DNA of 64,000 bases from Candidatus Kaistella beijingensis (GTDB taxonomy: Bacteria > Bacteroidota > Bacteroidia > Flavobacteriales > Weeksellaceae): the NCBI RefSeq assembly GCF_020084865.1, contig NZ_CP071953.1:2046001-2110000 (forward strand), read 5' to 3'. The position numbers were made by a program, and so were the translations under genes. How positions within the stretch are numbered: position 1 is the stretch's first letter; each line of letters starts with the position of its first letter. This document shows, in pieces, positions 34,443 through 42,589 of this stretch. Below the pieces are notes generated by a model. It had not been told where the DNA came from, ran no database searches, and was given only the letters and a program-made list of their open reading frames with translations.

Positions 34443-34685
34443 ATGAACACTGCACTATTTTCAAAAAAAGCGGAACAATTAGGAATCTTCCTTTTAACTT
34501 TCTTCTTCAGCATCGTAGCATTCGCACAGGAAGCAACGCCAAAAGTTGATGTTACTACAACTTCCACAAAAACCACTACTACAACTGAAGAGTGGTTTAC
34601 AAACCCTGTTTATTGGGTAATCGGAGCGCTTTTGTTAATCATCTTGATTGCTGTAGTTGCAAGAGGAAACGGAAAAAGAGACTAA
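34443..34685 (+). CDS. Small secreted/anchored protein, Thr-rich
   Basis: 80 residues: a signal peptide (about 1-28, ending AFAQ), a 25-residue Thr-rich segment (TTTSTKTTTTTEE), and one C-terminal membrane helix (about 52-72, VYWVIGALLLIILIAVVA) with a basic tail (RGNGKRD). The Thr run may be exposed in the periplasm. No family is known to me. It has no clear promoter box but ends at a strong bidirectional terminator. Confidence 0.65.
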   Translation: MNTALFSKKAEQLGIFLLTFFFSIVAFAQEATPKVDVTTTSTKTTTTTEEWFTNPVYWVIGALLLIILIAVVARGNGKRD

Positions 34686-34707
34686 TTTTTCCACTGCCAA
34701 AAAATTT

Positions 34708-34747
34708 AAAAACCGTGTTCAGTTATCGAGCTGAAGCGGTTTTTTTT
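34708..34747. terminator. Bidirectional terminator overlapping the acyltransferase 3' end
   Basis: AAAAACCG ... TTCAG with CTGAA ... CGGTTTTT. The minus-strand gene stops at 34723-34725, inside the loop side of this hairpin. Confidence 0.85.
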
Positions 34748-35817
34748 CGTAAAAATTCTAAAATTCTCCAACTGAAAGCGTCTAATTTTTTCAATCCCTC
34801 CGCAATAATTACGGCAAGCGAGATGTTGATAACGAAAATTAAAACCATCAAAATCCACCATTCCATTTTGTCTTTTAAAGGTACCACAAGGAAATAGACG
34901 AGTGATGAACTCATTCCCTGCGCAAAATAATAAAAGATTGCATTTTTTCCGATATAAGTGATGAAGTTGTTTTTAGTGATTTTCAATCGGTTGTAAAGAA
35001 CAAACAAAGTTAGAAGAGAGAAAGACGACCAAAAGATGTATAATAATTTTGGTGGGAACTTGGCCTTGTTCATTTTCATGAAGAGTTCTTTCCCGAAATT
35101 CCAAAACAGGAATATTAAAATAATGAAGAGGATTCCATAAAGAATCGGAATTGCGTTCGTCGGAATTTTTTTTCCTTTCAGTTGATGTGCTACTAAAAAT
35201 AATCCGAGGTAAAAAGCGACGTAACCAACTTGTCCGGTTGGATAAAATTGTGGCAATAAATTGAATATCAAAGTCAATCCAAAACAAAGGGCGATAAACC
35301 ACTTGAGGTGGTTCGGAAAAAATCGTAAAATTAATACGCCGAAAACGGTAAGGATGAAATATACTTTTAAATACCAAAAACTTCCCATCACCACAGGAAA
35401 AGTATCTGCATTGGTGTATTGATGAAGATACCAATTCCCTAGATTTTGCCATTGTGGGACATCCGAAATATTTTGCGGAATATATTTCGCCCCGAAAGTG
35501 GAGTAGAAACTTTTCATCCAATCGAGCCCGAAAATGTTTAATCCGAAAACCTTGAAAAAATAATCGAGGAAGAAAAGAAAGGTCACGAAAATCATGAAGG
35601 TAATTTGCAACTTCAGTAGTCGATAAAGCGTTTTTTCCACATTTCCGCCCGAAGTTAAACCACTTAATGCGTAAAATAAAGGAACGTCAATCAAAAGTGA
35701 AGCAACGCGCCATTCTGTTGGAACGTAAAACTGTCCCGACCAAAAAACGGTATGGATAAAAATAATGGCAAGTGTGGCAAAACCCTTTGCAAAATCGATG
35801 TAGAGGTCTCTTTTCAT
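34723..35817 (-). CDS. Acyltransferase family membrane protein
   Basis: 364 residues from the ATG of MKRDLYIDFAKG; a longer frame to 35916 runs into heptamer repeats and was rejected. About ten hydrophobic helices are present. The opening IDFAKGFATLAIIFIHTVFW with its conserved His is the acyltransferase-3 hallmark, in which a membrane protein O-acetylates sugars of surface polysaccharides or peptidoglycan. The target is unknown because no polysaccharide genes are adjacent. The last codons lie inside a terminator hairpin shared with the small gene on the other strand. Confidence 0.88.
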   Translation of the reverse strand: MKRDLYIDFAKGFATLAIIFIHTVFWSGQFYVPTEWRVASLLIDVPLFYALSGLTSGGNVEKTLYRLLKLQITFMIFVTFLFFLDYFFKVFGLNIFGLDWMKSFYSTFGAKYIPQNISDVPQWQNLGNWYLHQYTNADTFPVVMGSFWYLKVYFILTVFGVLILRFFPNHLKWFIALCFGLTLIFNLLPQFYPTGQVGYVAFYLGLFLVAHQLKGKKIPTNAIPILYGILFIILIFLFWNFGKELFMKMNKAKFPPKLLYIFWSSFSLLTLFVLYNRLKITKNNFITYIGKNAIFYYFAQGMSSSLVYFLVVPLKDKMEWWILMVLIFVINISLAVIIAEGLKKLDAFSWRILEFLRKKTASAR

Positions 35818-35841
35818 ACAGTTTATTTGAAAATCAAAAGT

Positions 35842-35878
35842 AGGAAAAAGATGGAAGATGGAAGATGGAAGACGGAAG
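35842..35878 (+). repeat. Heptamer array (GGAAGAT)n, copy B
   Basis: GGAAAAAGATGGAAGATGG followed by further GGAAGAT and GGAAGAC units. The same series is read on the minus strand at 5329-5286. Confidence 0.75.
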
Positions 35879-35934
35879 TTTTTTATCAGGCTTCTGTTTT
35901 TTGTTTGAGGTTTCAAAAGGAGCGAAAACTTTTA

Positions 35935-36026
35935 GGCCTGATTGAACGGCGTGTTTGAGCTCTTTTTTCGGCGGCGGCGAAGCCGCCGCCGAAAAAAAGC
36001 GAGTAGTGAAAGCAGGTTCCCGGCTC
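35935..36026 (+). repeat. Dispersed hairpin element, copy B
   Basis: GGCCTGATTGAACGGC, then a perfect 16-base-pair stem (35963-35978 with 35982-35997) closed by the three-base loop GAA, then AGTAGTGAAAGCAGG. The flanks resemble copy A (5140-5234) while the stem sequence differs. The tip GCGAAGC is the same as in the palindrome at 11493-11533. Confidence 0.7.
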
Positions 36027-36139
36027 CTAATTTTTAGTTTGAGGGTTTGATACTGAGAGCGTTTGGGAGGAATTGGGAGTAATTTTGTAAAACTTCCAGC
36101 ATCCAACATCATTTTCCAACAAAAATTTGTGGATAACTA

Positions 36140-36169
36140 TTTGTATTTCAGAAAAATTTCTTACTTTTG
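36140..36169 (+). promoter_or_regulatory. Promoter of rplU-rpmA
   Basis: TTTG (36140-36143), 18 bases, TACTTTTG (36162-36169), a full match to the Bacteroidota consensus. The ATG follows 32 bases later. Confidence 0.85.
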
Positions 36170-36201
36170 CACCTCGAATTAACTAACAAAATTTATAGAC
36201 A

Positions 36202-36861
36202 ATGTTTGCAATTGTAGAAATAGCAGGGCTTCAATACAAAGTTGAGCAAGACCAAAAGTTGTTTGTAAACCGTTTGAAAGGAGACAAAGGAGCGAAAGTT
36301 TCTTTCGACAAAGTTCTTCTTACTGTGAACGGTACTACATCAATCGGCGCCCCGGCTGTAAACGGTATCACTGTAGATGCTGAAATCCTTGACCACGTGA
36401 AAGCGGATAAAGTAATCGTCTTCAAAAAGAAAAGAAGAAAAGGTTACGAAAAGAAAAACGGTCACCGTCAATCTTTAACTCAAATTCAAATCACCGGAAT
36501 CACCGGATTTGACGGAGCTAAAAAAACGGCGAAAAAAGAAACCGCTAAAGCTGAATCTACTGAAGCAAAAACGGTAAAAGCAGAACCTAAAGCTGAAAAA
36601 GCGGCTGCTCCAAAAGCTGAAAAGACAGAGGAGAAAAAAGCTTCTTCAAAAGGTGATGCTGCAACGGTAAACTTCAGCGAAGAACACGAATTGAACTATC
36701 TTCTTCAAAAACACGGTATGTCCGAATCTGCAGACAACAGAAAAGTTCTTGTAGAACTTGGTAAAGAGTTGAAAGAAAAAACTGAAAAGAGAGTTTTGGC
36801 AACGGAAGATTTCGATGCTTACATCAAGGAAAATATTGAAAAATTAACTCCAAAAAAATAA
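36202..36861 (+). CDS. rplU: 50S ribosomal protein L21 with long C-terminal extension
   Basis: 219 residues, about twice the usual 103. The L21 domain covers about residues 1-100 (FAIVEIAGLQYKVEQ, FKKKRRKGYEKKNGHRQ, and LTQIQITGI). Then comes an Ala/Lys/Glu linker (about 110-155) and a charged, probably helical tail (about 157-219) with NYLLQKHGMSESADNRKVL and an EDFDAYIKENIEKL end. The tail resembles small helical domains of DNA- or ribosome-associated proteins, but I cannot name it. Such extensions exist in Flavobacteriia as I recall. It is followed after nine bases by rpmA, the usual L21-L27 pair. Confidence 0.95.
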   Translation: MFAIVEIAGLQYKVEQDQKLFVNRLKGDKGAKVSFDKVLLTVNGTTSIGAPAVNGITVDAEILDHVKADKVIVFKKKRRKGYEKKNGHRQSLTQIQITGITGFDGAKKTAKKETAKAESTEAKTVKAEPKAEKAAAPKAEKTEEKKASSKGDAATVNFSEEHELNYLLQKHGMSESADNRKVLVELGKELKEKTEKRVLATEDFDAYIKENIEKLTPKK

Positions 36862-36870
36862 TTCCAAGAA

Positions 36871-37128
36871 ATGGCACACAAAAAGGGAGTTGGTAGCTCC
36901 AAAAACGGTAGAGAATCGCACTCTAAAAGATTAGGTGTTAAGATTTTCGGTGGACAGGAAGCAATCGCGGGAAACATCATCGTGAGACAAAGAGGAACTC
37001 AACACCACCCAGGTGAAAACGTGGGAATGGGTAAAGACCACACTTTGCACGCGCTTGTTGACGGTAAAGTAGTTTTCAGAAAGAAAGCAAATAACAGATC
37101 TTTTGTATCTATCGAACCAAACGCATAA
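36871..37128 (+). CDS. rpmA: 50S ribosomal protein L27
   Basis: 85 residues. L27 lies at the peptidyl-transferase centre. The N-terminus [14 protein letters not shown] starts directly with the mature form, so no N-terminal cleavage peptide of the Firmicutes type is present. The core [18 protein letters not shown] and [14 protein letters not shown] are complete. It forms an operon with rplU and ends at a terminator. Confidence 0.97.
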   Translation: MAHKKGVGSSKNGRESHSKRLGVKIFGGQEAIAGNIIVRQRGTQHHPGENVGMGKDHTLHALVDGKVVFRKKANNRSFVSIEPNA

Positions 37129-37149
37129 TTGATTGCGTTTCATAAAATT

Positions 37150-37180
37150 AATCCTGATTGCATTTCCAGTCAGGATTTTT
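37150..37180 (+). terminator. Terminator of rplU-rpmA
   Basis: ATCCTGA (37151-37157) with TCAGGAT (37170-37176) and a T-run. Confidence 0.8.
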
Positions 37181-37209
37181 CATTTATTTTACTTTCCGAA
37201 AAAAAAAAT

Positions 37210-38142
37210 ATGAATCTAAAATCTACACTTTTACCTATCATTCTTTCATTAGTAGTGCTGCTTGGTTGTTCCAGAGATCAAAATGAAACTCCCGCAAACA
37301 ATTGCGGAATCGTGAACAATGTTAGTTTCCAATCGTTTGCGACAAATGTATCTTTAAATTTTGGGGCCGGAACCAATGCCAATTCATTTAGGATTGAATA
37401 TGGGTTATCTGGCTTTTTGGCGGGAACAGGAAAATCGGTCACTACTTCAAAAACCTATTTGGTTATTCAGGATTTAAATCCCGGAACAACTTATGATTTC
37501 TACATCACCGGAATTTGCAGCAGCTCACAAACTAGCGCACCCTATAAATTATCAAGTGTTACCACACAACCAAGCAACTGCAAAGGTACAACCAGCGCAC
37601 AATTTTTTCAGTATGAACCGACTCAAATGATTATGCAGCTTGGTTACAGCGGCGGGACTTTCTCTTATCATGAAGTGGAATTTGGGCCAACTGGGTTTGT
37701 ATTTGGATCCGGAACAAGGTTGAAAGGAGGAAACGGAGAAAGTATTCTGTATTTCAACAATTTGCAGCTCGGCCAATCCTATGATTTTTATGTGAGAACA
37801 TATTGTAGTGAAGGTGATGCAAATCCATACAAAAAATTCACCTATACTGCAGCGGTAATTTGTCCGAAGCCTTTTAATTTAAACAGCTATATCATTTCCG
37901 GCGCATGTAATGTTGGAATGGGTGCTACGAGAGGATTTTCGTGGAGTTCGTACGGTTCGCCGCAAAGCTATACGATTTCTCTTATTCAAAATGTCACCGA
38001 TCCGCCAAGTTCGCAGATTTTTACTACTTCAAATACTTCCATCGCCATTTCAAACATGTATTGTAATTGGAAAGGATTTTATGTGAAAGCAAATTGCGCG
38101 AACGGAAACAGTGGAGATTGGGCCGGTCCTTTTATATTCTAA
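37210..38142 (+). CDS. Lipoprotein with fibronectin type III-like repeats
   Basis: 310 residues from the ATG that opens a lipoprotein signal (LSLVVLLGCSR, lipid Cys at about 20). An upstream extension through the terminator was rejected. Two or three repeated blocks of about 80 residues follow. Each has a strand such as NSFRIEYG or HEVEFGPTGFVFGSGT, a phrase like NPGTTYDFYI or QLGQSYDFYV, and Cys pairs, as in fibronectin type III domains of Bacteroidota surface proteins. It is probably anchored in the outer membrane. No enzymatic motif is visible. Confidence 0.85.
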   Translation: MNLKSTLLPIILSLVVLLGCSRDQNETPANNCGIVNNVSFQSFATNVSLNFGAGTNANSFRIEYGLSGFLAGTGKSVTTSKTYLVIQDLNPGTTYDFYITGICSSSQTSAPYKLSSVTTQPSNCKGTTSAQFFQYEPTQMIMQLGYSGGTFSYHEVEFGPTGFVFGSGTRLKGGNGESILYFNNLQLGQSYDFYVRTYCSEGDANPYKKFTYTAAVICPKPFNLNSYIISGACNVGMGATRGFSWSSYGSPQSYTISLIQNVTDPPSSQIFTTSNTSIAISNMYCNWKGFYVKANCANGNSGDWAGPFIF

Positions 38143-38161
38143 GCAACTACATTTAATAATT

Positions 38162-38189
38162 TTCCCAATCTTTCGGTTGGGATTTTTTT
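38162..38189 (+). terminator. Terminator of the lipoprotein gene
   Basis: TCCCAATC with GGTTGGGA and seven T. Confidence 0.85.
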
Positions 38190-38239
38190 GTACTCCTAAA
38201 AATTAATATTCCATACACCTTTATTTCATATTGAAATCC

Positions 38240-38247
38240 TAACTTTG
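38240..38247 (+). promoter_or_regulatory. -7 box of the LpxH-like gene
   Basis: TAACTTTG, 11 bases before the ATG. Confidence 0.5.
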
Positions 38248-38258
38248 AAAAAACTAAA

Positions 38259-39116
38259 ATGGAAAAACGAAAAATCCCGATTGTAGTTCTTTCAGACATT
38301 CATCTTGGAACTTACGGTTGTCATGCAACAGAATTGGTGGCTTACCTGAAAAGCATCAATCCAAAAATATTGATTCTTAATGGCGACATTATCGATGGTT
38401 GGGCTTTTTCCAAAACGTATTTTCCCAATTCTCACATGGCGGTTTTGAGCGAGTTTTTTAAGATGATGAAGAACGGCACCGAAATCATCTATATCACAGG
38501 AAATCACGATGAATTTTTGAGAAAATATTCAGATTTAACCATGGGAAATCTTTTTCTCACCGATAAATATTTGGTAGAAATCGACGGAAAGAAAACCTGG
38601 TTTTTCCACGGAGATATTTTCGACAATACCACGAAAGGCGGAGCAAAAATTATCGCAAAAATTGGCGGAATCGGTTATGATTGGCTGATTTTAGTGAATC
38701 GTGCGATCAATTTTGTTCTGGAAAGTTTTGGAGAGAGAAAACTTTCACTTTCGAAAAAAATTAAAAATTCGGTGAAAAATGCAGTAAAATTTATAGCCGA
38801 TTTTGAAGAAAAAGCCATTGAACTCGCCATTGAAAATCATTATGATTACGTCGTTTGCGGCCATATCCATCAACCTGCAGATAGAATCGTGACCAAGGAA
38901 AAAGGTTCCGTACATTACCTTAATTCGGGAGATTGGATTGAAAATCTTTCTTATTTAGAATACGATAAAGGAACATGGCAACTCCTTTTCTTCGATGAAT
39001 CCAAATTTGAAAAACCTATTATCGAAACCAACGATGTTTCAGTAAATGTGGAAGAATTAATTCATCCTCACGTTTTTGCCGCTTTCGTTGGCAACAAAAT
39101 GACAGAAAGCATTTAG
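38259..39116 (+). CDS. UDP-2,3-diacylglucosamine diphosphatase family metallophosphoesterase
   Basis: 285 residues. All metallophosphoesterase blocks are present: SDIHLG (about 12-17), NGDIIDGW (about 41-48), TGNHDE (about 80-85), FHGDIFD (about 115-121), and CGHIHQPAD (about 205-213). This is the LpxH-like family, which in other bacteria releases UMP from UDP-2,3-diacylglucosamine in lipid A synthesis. Members of this longer branch may have other substrates. It converges with thiL. Confidence 0.88.
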   Translation: MEKRKIPIVVLSDIHLGTYGCHATELVAYLKSINPKILILNGDIIDGWAFSKTYFPNSHMAVLSEFFKMMKNGTEIIYITGNHDEFLRKYSDLTMGNLFLTDKYLVEIDGKKTWFFHGDIFDNTTKGGAKIIAKIGGIGYDWLILVNRAINFVLESFGERKLSLSKKIKNSVKNAVKFIADFEEKAIELAIENHYDYVVCGHIHQPADRIVTKEKGSVHYLNSGDWIENLSYLEYDKGTWQLLFFDESKFEKPIIETNDVSVNVEELIHPHVFAAFVGNKMTESI

Positions 39117-39152
39117 GTCTTTTTTACTTGGTTCTTTTTGCTCGTTTCTTGG

Positions 39153-40211
39153 CTATTTGTTCAAAAAAGCATCCCAACCTTGAGCATTCAGCGCTACCAA
39201 TTCATTGCTTCCCCTTGCAACCAAAAAATTTCCTTGCTCCAAATCTACAGCGTGACCAATAATCGTGAAATCGGGATGATTTTTAATTTTATCAAAATCT
39301 TTGTGAGAAATCGTGAACAGTAATTCATAATCCTCACCACCGTTTAAAGCGCACATCACTGGATTTAAATTCAGCTCTTCCGCGGTGGAAATTGTCAAAG
39401 AATCCATTGGGATTTTATCTTCGTAAATTCTGAAACCCACTTTGCTTTGGTCGGATAAATGCAAAATTTCAGATGACAAACCATCGGAAACATCAATCAT
39501 CGAAGTTGGTTGAATGTTGAGTTCCGCTAAAGTTTTTTTGATGTCGGTTCTTGCTTCGGGTTTTAATTGTCTTTCCAAAATATAGTCGTAACCTTCCATT
39601 TCGGGCTGCATATTTGGATTGGCAAGAAATACGGAATGTTCCCGTTCCAAAATTTGCAAACCAAGATAAGCACCGCCTAAATCTCCCGTCACCACTAGTA
39701 AATCGTTTGGTTTTGCGCCGCTCCTTTTTACTAAATTTTCACAGTTTTCAAGTCCAATTGCAGTAATATTCATCACCAAACCTGAAGTAGAACTCGTTGT
39801 GTCACCGCCAACCAAATCAACTTTGTAATGTTTGCACGCCAAAGCAATTCCCTCATAAATTTCCTCCAAAGCTTCCACAGGAAATCTGTTAGAAATCGCC
39901 AGTGAAACCAAAATCTGTGTCGGCGTTGCATTCATTGCGGCAATATCACTTACATTCACCACAACCGCTTTATAACCCAAATGTTTTAGCGGAACATATC
40001 CCAGATTAAAGTGAACTCCTTCTGCCAAAACATCGGTGGTAACAACTACTTTTTTATTTTCGGGATTGATAATTGCAGCATCATCACCAATGGAAACTTC
40101 CGTAGATTCATTACTAAAACTAAAGTTTCCGGTGAGGTGTTTAATCAGTCCAAATTCGCCATAAGCAGAAATTGGGGTAAGTTGTGGGTTTTTATCTTCG
40201 AGGATGCTCAT
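39153..40211 (-). CDS. thiL: Thiamine-monophosphate kinase
   Basis: 352 residues. It phosphorylates thiamine monophosphate to the active diphosphate with ATP. The family blocks are GEFGLI, SIGDDAAII (about 42-50), TTDVLAEGVHF with HLGYKA, VVTGDLGGAYLG, and MIDVSDGLSSEILHL. It lies 49 bases downstream of the thioesterase gene on the same strand. The product is the cofactor of MenD encoded elsewhere in this window. Confidence 0.95.
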   Translation of the reverse strand: MSILEDKNPQLTPISAYGEFGLIKHLTGNFSFSNESTEVSIGDDAAIINPENKKVVVTTDVLAEGVHFNLGYVPLKHLGYKAVVVNVSDIAAMNATPTQILVSLAISNRFPVEALEEIYEGIALACKHYKVDLVGGDTTSSTSGLVMNITAIGLENCENLVKRSGAKPNDLLVVTGDLGGAYLGLQILEREHSVFLANPNMQPEMEGYDYILERQLKPEARTDIKKTLAELNIQPTSMIDVSDGLSSEILHLSDQSKVGFRIYEDKIPMDSLTISTAEELNLNPVMCALNGGEDYELLFTISHKDFDKIKNHPDFTIIGHAVDLEQGNFLVARGSNELVALNAQGWDAFLNK

Positions 40212-40260
40212 AAGTTATGAATGATGGTTGATAATGGATGAATGATGCTACAAACCAAAT

Positions 40261-40800
40261 TTATTCTTCAGAATTTTCTTCCTTATTTTTTCGCCAGGTG
40301 AAGGTATTTCTTTTGTGAAAAGGCTCTACGTTTTCAGGTTTGAAAGGCAGCTTTCGCAAATCCTCTTTAGTCAAAATTTTTATACTTTCCGAGCTGAATT
40401 CCTGCATTACTTCCAAAATGTCATCGGGTGGAGTAGTCGTTTTTCTAAGCATCATATCAATCCAAACTCCGGTTGCTTCCGCAGTTGCCATGTGCGTTCC
40501 ATCAGGAAGATAAAATTTGTGGATGAACTGATAAATACTCGCATCTTCTGACATTCCCGCAATTTCTAATGAAACAAAAACCGTCTGGTCTGCATAAATT
40601 TCCTTGAAAAAAGAATACCTCTCATGCAAAATAACCGGACCAATTCCCCATCTAGAAAGTTCTTTAAGTCCCATTTTATGGGTGTTCATAAAAGCCATTC
40701 TCGTTTGTGCACAATATTCCACATACGCTGAATTTGCAAGATGTTTGTTGGCATCGATGTCGCTCCAACGAACATCGAATTTATAGTGATAATCTGACAT
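40261..40800 (-). CDS. Acyl-CoA thioesterase, 4HBT hotdog family
   Basis: 179 residues. A single hotdog domain with the YbgC-type start VRWSDIDANKHLANSAYVEY, where the Asp of SDID is the likely catalytic residue. A second half with GTHMATAEATGVWID completes the fold, and a charged C-terminal extension (about 140-179) follows. It probably hydrolyses acyl-CoA or acyl-ACP thioesters; the chain length is unknown. It is upstream of thiL and divergent from an RdsA-type flavoprotein, each side having its own -7 box. Confidence 0.88.
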   Translation of the reverse strand: MSDYHYKFDVRWSDIDANKHLANSAYVEYCAQTRMAFMNTHKMGLKELSRWGIGPVILHERYSFFKEIYADQTVFVSLEIAGMSEDASIYQFIHKFYLPDGTHMATAEATGVWIDMMLRKTTTPPDDILEVMQEFSSESIKILTKEDLRKLPFKPENVEPFHKRNTFTWRKNKEENSEE

Positions 40801-40848
40801 ATTATTTTAATGAATAAGTAAAAATGAAAAATTAATAATTGGGATGCG

Positions 40849-40856
40849 CAAAATTA
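40849..40856 (-). promoter_or_regulatory. -7 box of the thioesterase gene
   Basis: TAATTTTG on the minus strand, about 48 bases before the ATG at 40800. Confidence 0.5.
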
Positions 40857-40883
40857 ACTATAATTAATGGGGTAGAAAAATCG

Positions 40884-40891
40884 TATTTTTG
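40884..40891 (+). promoter_or_regulatory. -7 box of the flavoprotein gene
   Basis: TATTTTTG, followed by a 19-base palindrome in the leader and then the ATG at 40937. Confidence 0.55.
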
Positions 40892-40903
40892 CAAAAAGCT
40901 TTG

Positions 40904-40922
40904 TTAGCGCTTTAAGCGCTAA
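40904..40922 (+). promoter_or_regulatory. Perfect 19-base palindrome in a 5' leader
   Basis: TTAGCGCTT-T-AAGCGCTAA, nine-base arms around a single base, 14 bases before the start codon and just after the -7 box. It is suited to a dimeric repressor. Confidence 0.55.
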
Positions 40923-40936
40923 AAACGCTGATCAAT

Positions 40937-42148
40937 ATGAAAGAGAAAATCATTATCATCGGCGGTGGAGCGGCAGGTTTTTTCTGTGCTGCAAATCTTG
41001 ACGAATCAAAATTTGAGGTGACCATCCTCGAACAAAATTCTGATGTTTTACAAAAGGTGAAAATTTCCGGCGGTGGAAGATGCAATGTTACTCACGCTTG
41101 TTTCGACCCTCGAGAATTGGTAAATTTTTATCCGCGCGGAAATAAGGAATTGTTGAGTGTTTTCCACAAATTTCAGCCGGGAGACACGATGGATTGGTTT
41201 GAACAGAGAAATGTACCGCTAAAGATTGAAAACGACAACCGAATTTTTCCTGAAAGTAATTCTTCGCAAACCATTATCAATACTTTAGTTGAAGAGGTTT
41301 CTAATAAAAACTTTGAGGTTAAAACTAAATCGGTCGTTTTAGAAATTGGAAAGATTGAAAATCAATATTTGGTGAAAACCAATTCCGAAGAGTTTCTTGC
41401 TGATTACATCATCTACACCACAGGAAGTTCGCCGAAATCTTTAAAACTTATCCAAAATCTAGGACATAAAATTATCGATCCTGTTTCATCACTTTTCACT
41501 TTTAATATTAAAAATGAAACGCTGAAAGATTTGCCTGGAACAAGTTTTAACAATGCCGAAATTTCCATACCGAAATTGAAAACGGATGAATCGGGACCGA
41601 TGCTGATTACACATTGGGGACTTTCCGGACCTGCAATTTTGAAGATCTCGGCTTGGAAAGCGGTAGAATTGGCTGAGTTGAAATATCAGTTTGAAGTCCT
41701 TGTTAATTTTTTAGGGATCAACGTAGAATCGGCTGAAGAAATCTTCAAAAAATTTAGGCAAGGAAATCCAAAAAAAAGCATCGGAAGTTCAAAAATTTTC
41801 GCTATTACTTCACGATTTTGGCACCGAATTCTTTGGCTTTCAAAAGTGGACTTAGAGAAAAATATCTCCAATATTTCAGCAAAAGAACTGCACAAAATAC
41901 TTGAAAACTTATGTCAAAACGTAATGAAAGTTTCAGGAAAATCCACTTACAAAGACGAATTTGTAACAGCGGGCGGAGTTGATTTAAAGGAGATTAACTT
42001 TAAAAATATGTCTTCCAAAATTTTGGAAAATTTTTATGTTGCAGGTGAAGTTCTAAATATCGACGCAGTTACAGGCGGTTTTAATTTTCAGGCATGTTGG
42101 AGTGAAGCGTGGCTAATTGCGCAGGATTTGAACTTGAAAGAAATTTAG
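40937..42148 (+). CDS. NAD(P)/FAD-dependent oxidoreductase, BaiN/RdsA (HI0933) family
   Basis: 403 residues. The N-terminal dinucleotide fold IIIIGGGAAGFFCAANL (about 5-21) is followed by the family signature KISGGGRCNVTHA (about 46-58). A substrate domain with GPMLITHWGLSGPAIL comes next, and the C-terminal FAD block ENFYVAGEVLNIDAVTGGFNFQ closes the fold. Characterised relatives reduce unsaturated bile acid or diet-derived compounds, but most are unstudied and this one need not share that substrate. It has its own promoter and a palindrome in the leader. Confidence 0.92.
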   Translation: MKEKIIIIGGGAAGFFCAANLDESKFEVTILEQNSDVLQKVKISGGGRCNVTHACFDPRELVNFYPRGNKELLSVFHKFQPGDTMDWFEQRNVPLKIENDNRIFPESNSSQTIINTLVEEVSNKNFEVKTKSVVLEIGKIENQYLVKTNSEEFLADYIIYTTGSSPKSLKLIQNLGHKIIDPVSSLFTFNIKNETLKDLPGTSFNNAEISIPKLKTDESGPMLITHWGLSGPAILKISAWKAVELAELKYQFEVLVNFLGINVESAEEIFKKFRQGNPKKSIGSSKIFAITSRFWHRILWLSKVDLEKNISNISAKELHKILENLCQNVMKVSGKSTYKDEFVTAGGVDLKEINFKNMSSKILENFYVAGEVLNIDAVTGGFNFQACWSEAWLIAQDLNLKEI

Positions 42149-42181
42149 TGGTATAAATTCAGTGCGTAAACATTATTTTAT

Positions 42182-42189
42182 TAAATTTG
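42182..42189 (+). promoter_or_regulatory. -7 box of the small lipoprotein gene
   Basis: TAAATTTG, 18 bases before the ATG at 42208. The in-frame upstream start at 42187 lies inside this box. Confidence 0.55.
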
Positions 42190-42207
42190 ACAAATTATCT
42201 TTTTGAA

Positions 42208-42531
42208 ATGAAAAAATTCTTTTCCATATTCATTATGCTTTTGGTTCTCACCGCAACTTCTTGTCAGGTTCGTGTAGTAAGCCAAGTGAAACCCTTGCAG
42301 AAAAATTCAATCGAGCTGTATCAAAAATACACGATTCAAACCAATGACGCCAAAGAAGTGAAAATGGAGGTGCTGAAACAGGACGACGAAAAAATCTACG
42401 GCAAAACGAAAAACGGCGAAGAAGTGGTCATCAACAAAAGCGACATCCGCGAAGTGAAAAAATTAGACTTGCTTTCAACGATTGCAATTGGTGTTGCTGC
42501 GATTGCTGCGGTAATTTTCGTGCCGATTTAG
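42208..42531 (+). CDS. Small lipoprotein with C-terminal hydrophobic tail
   Basis: 107 residues. Lipoprotein signal LVLTATSC (lipid Cys at about 19), a middle domain with YTIQTNDAKEVKMEV and KIYGKTKNGEEVVINKSDI that looks like two short beta hairpins, and a C-terminal hydrophobic segment (about 90-107, LSTIAIGVAAIAAVIFVPI). No family is recognised. The upstream TTG at 42187 was rejected because it overlaps the promoter. It converges with the antiporter gene. Confidence 0.75.
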   Translation: MKKFFSIFIMLLVLTATSCQVRVVSQVKPLQKNSIELYQKYTIQTNDAKEVKMEVLKQDDEKIYGKTKNGEEVVINKSDIREVKKLDLLSTIAIGVAAIAAVIFVPI

Positions 42532-42551
42532 TCTTCAAAAAAAACAGATAT

Positions 42552-42586
42552 AAAAAGAATCACCATTTCAAGTGATTCTTTTTTTT
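42552..42586. terminator. Bidirectional terminator
   Basis: AAAAAGAATCAC with GTGATTCTTTTT, 12 base pairs, between convergent genes. Confidence 0.9.
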
Positions 42587-42589
42587 GGA

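Larger units (their letters stand above)
35818..36201. other. Gene-free gap of 384 bases with composite repeat and rplU promoter
   Basis: Contains the heptamer array (35842-35878), the hairpin element copy B (35935-36026), a segment with ATCCAACATC (36101-36110) related to the short copy at 25709, and the consensus rplU promoter. No coding sequence is supported. Confidence 0.7.
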
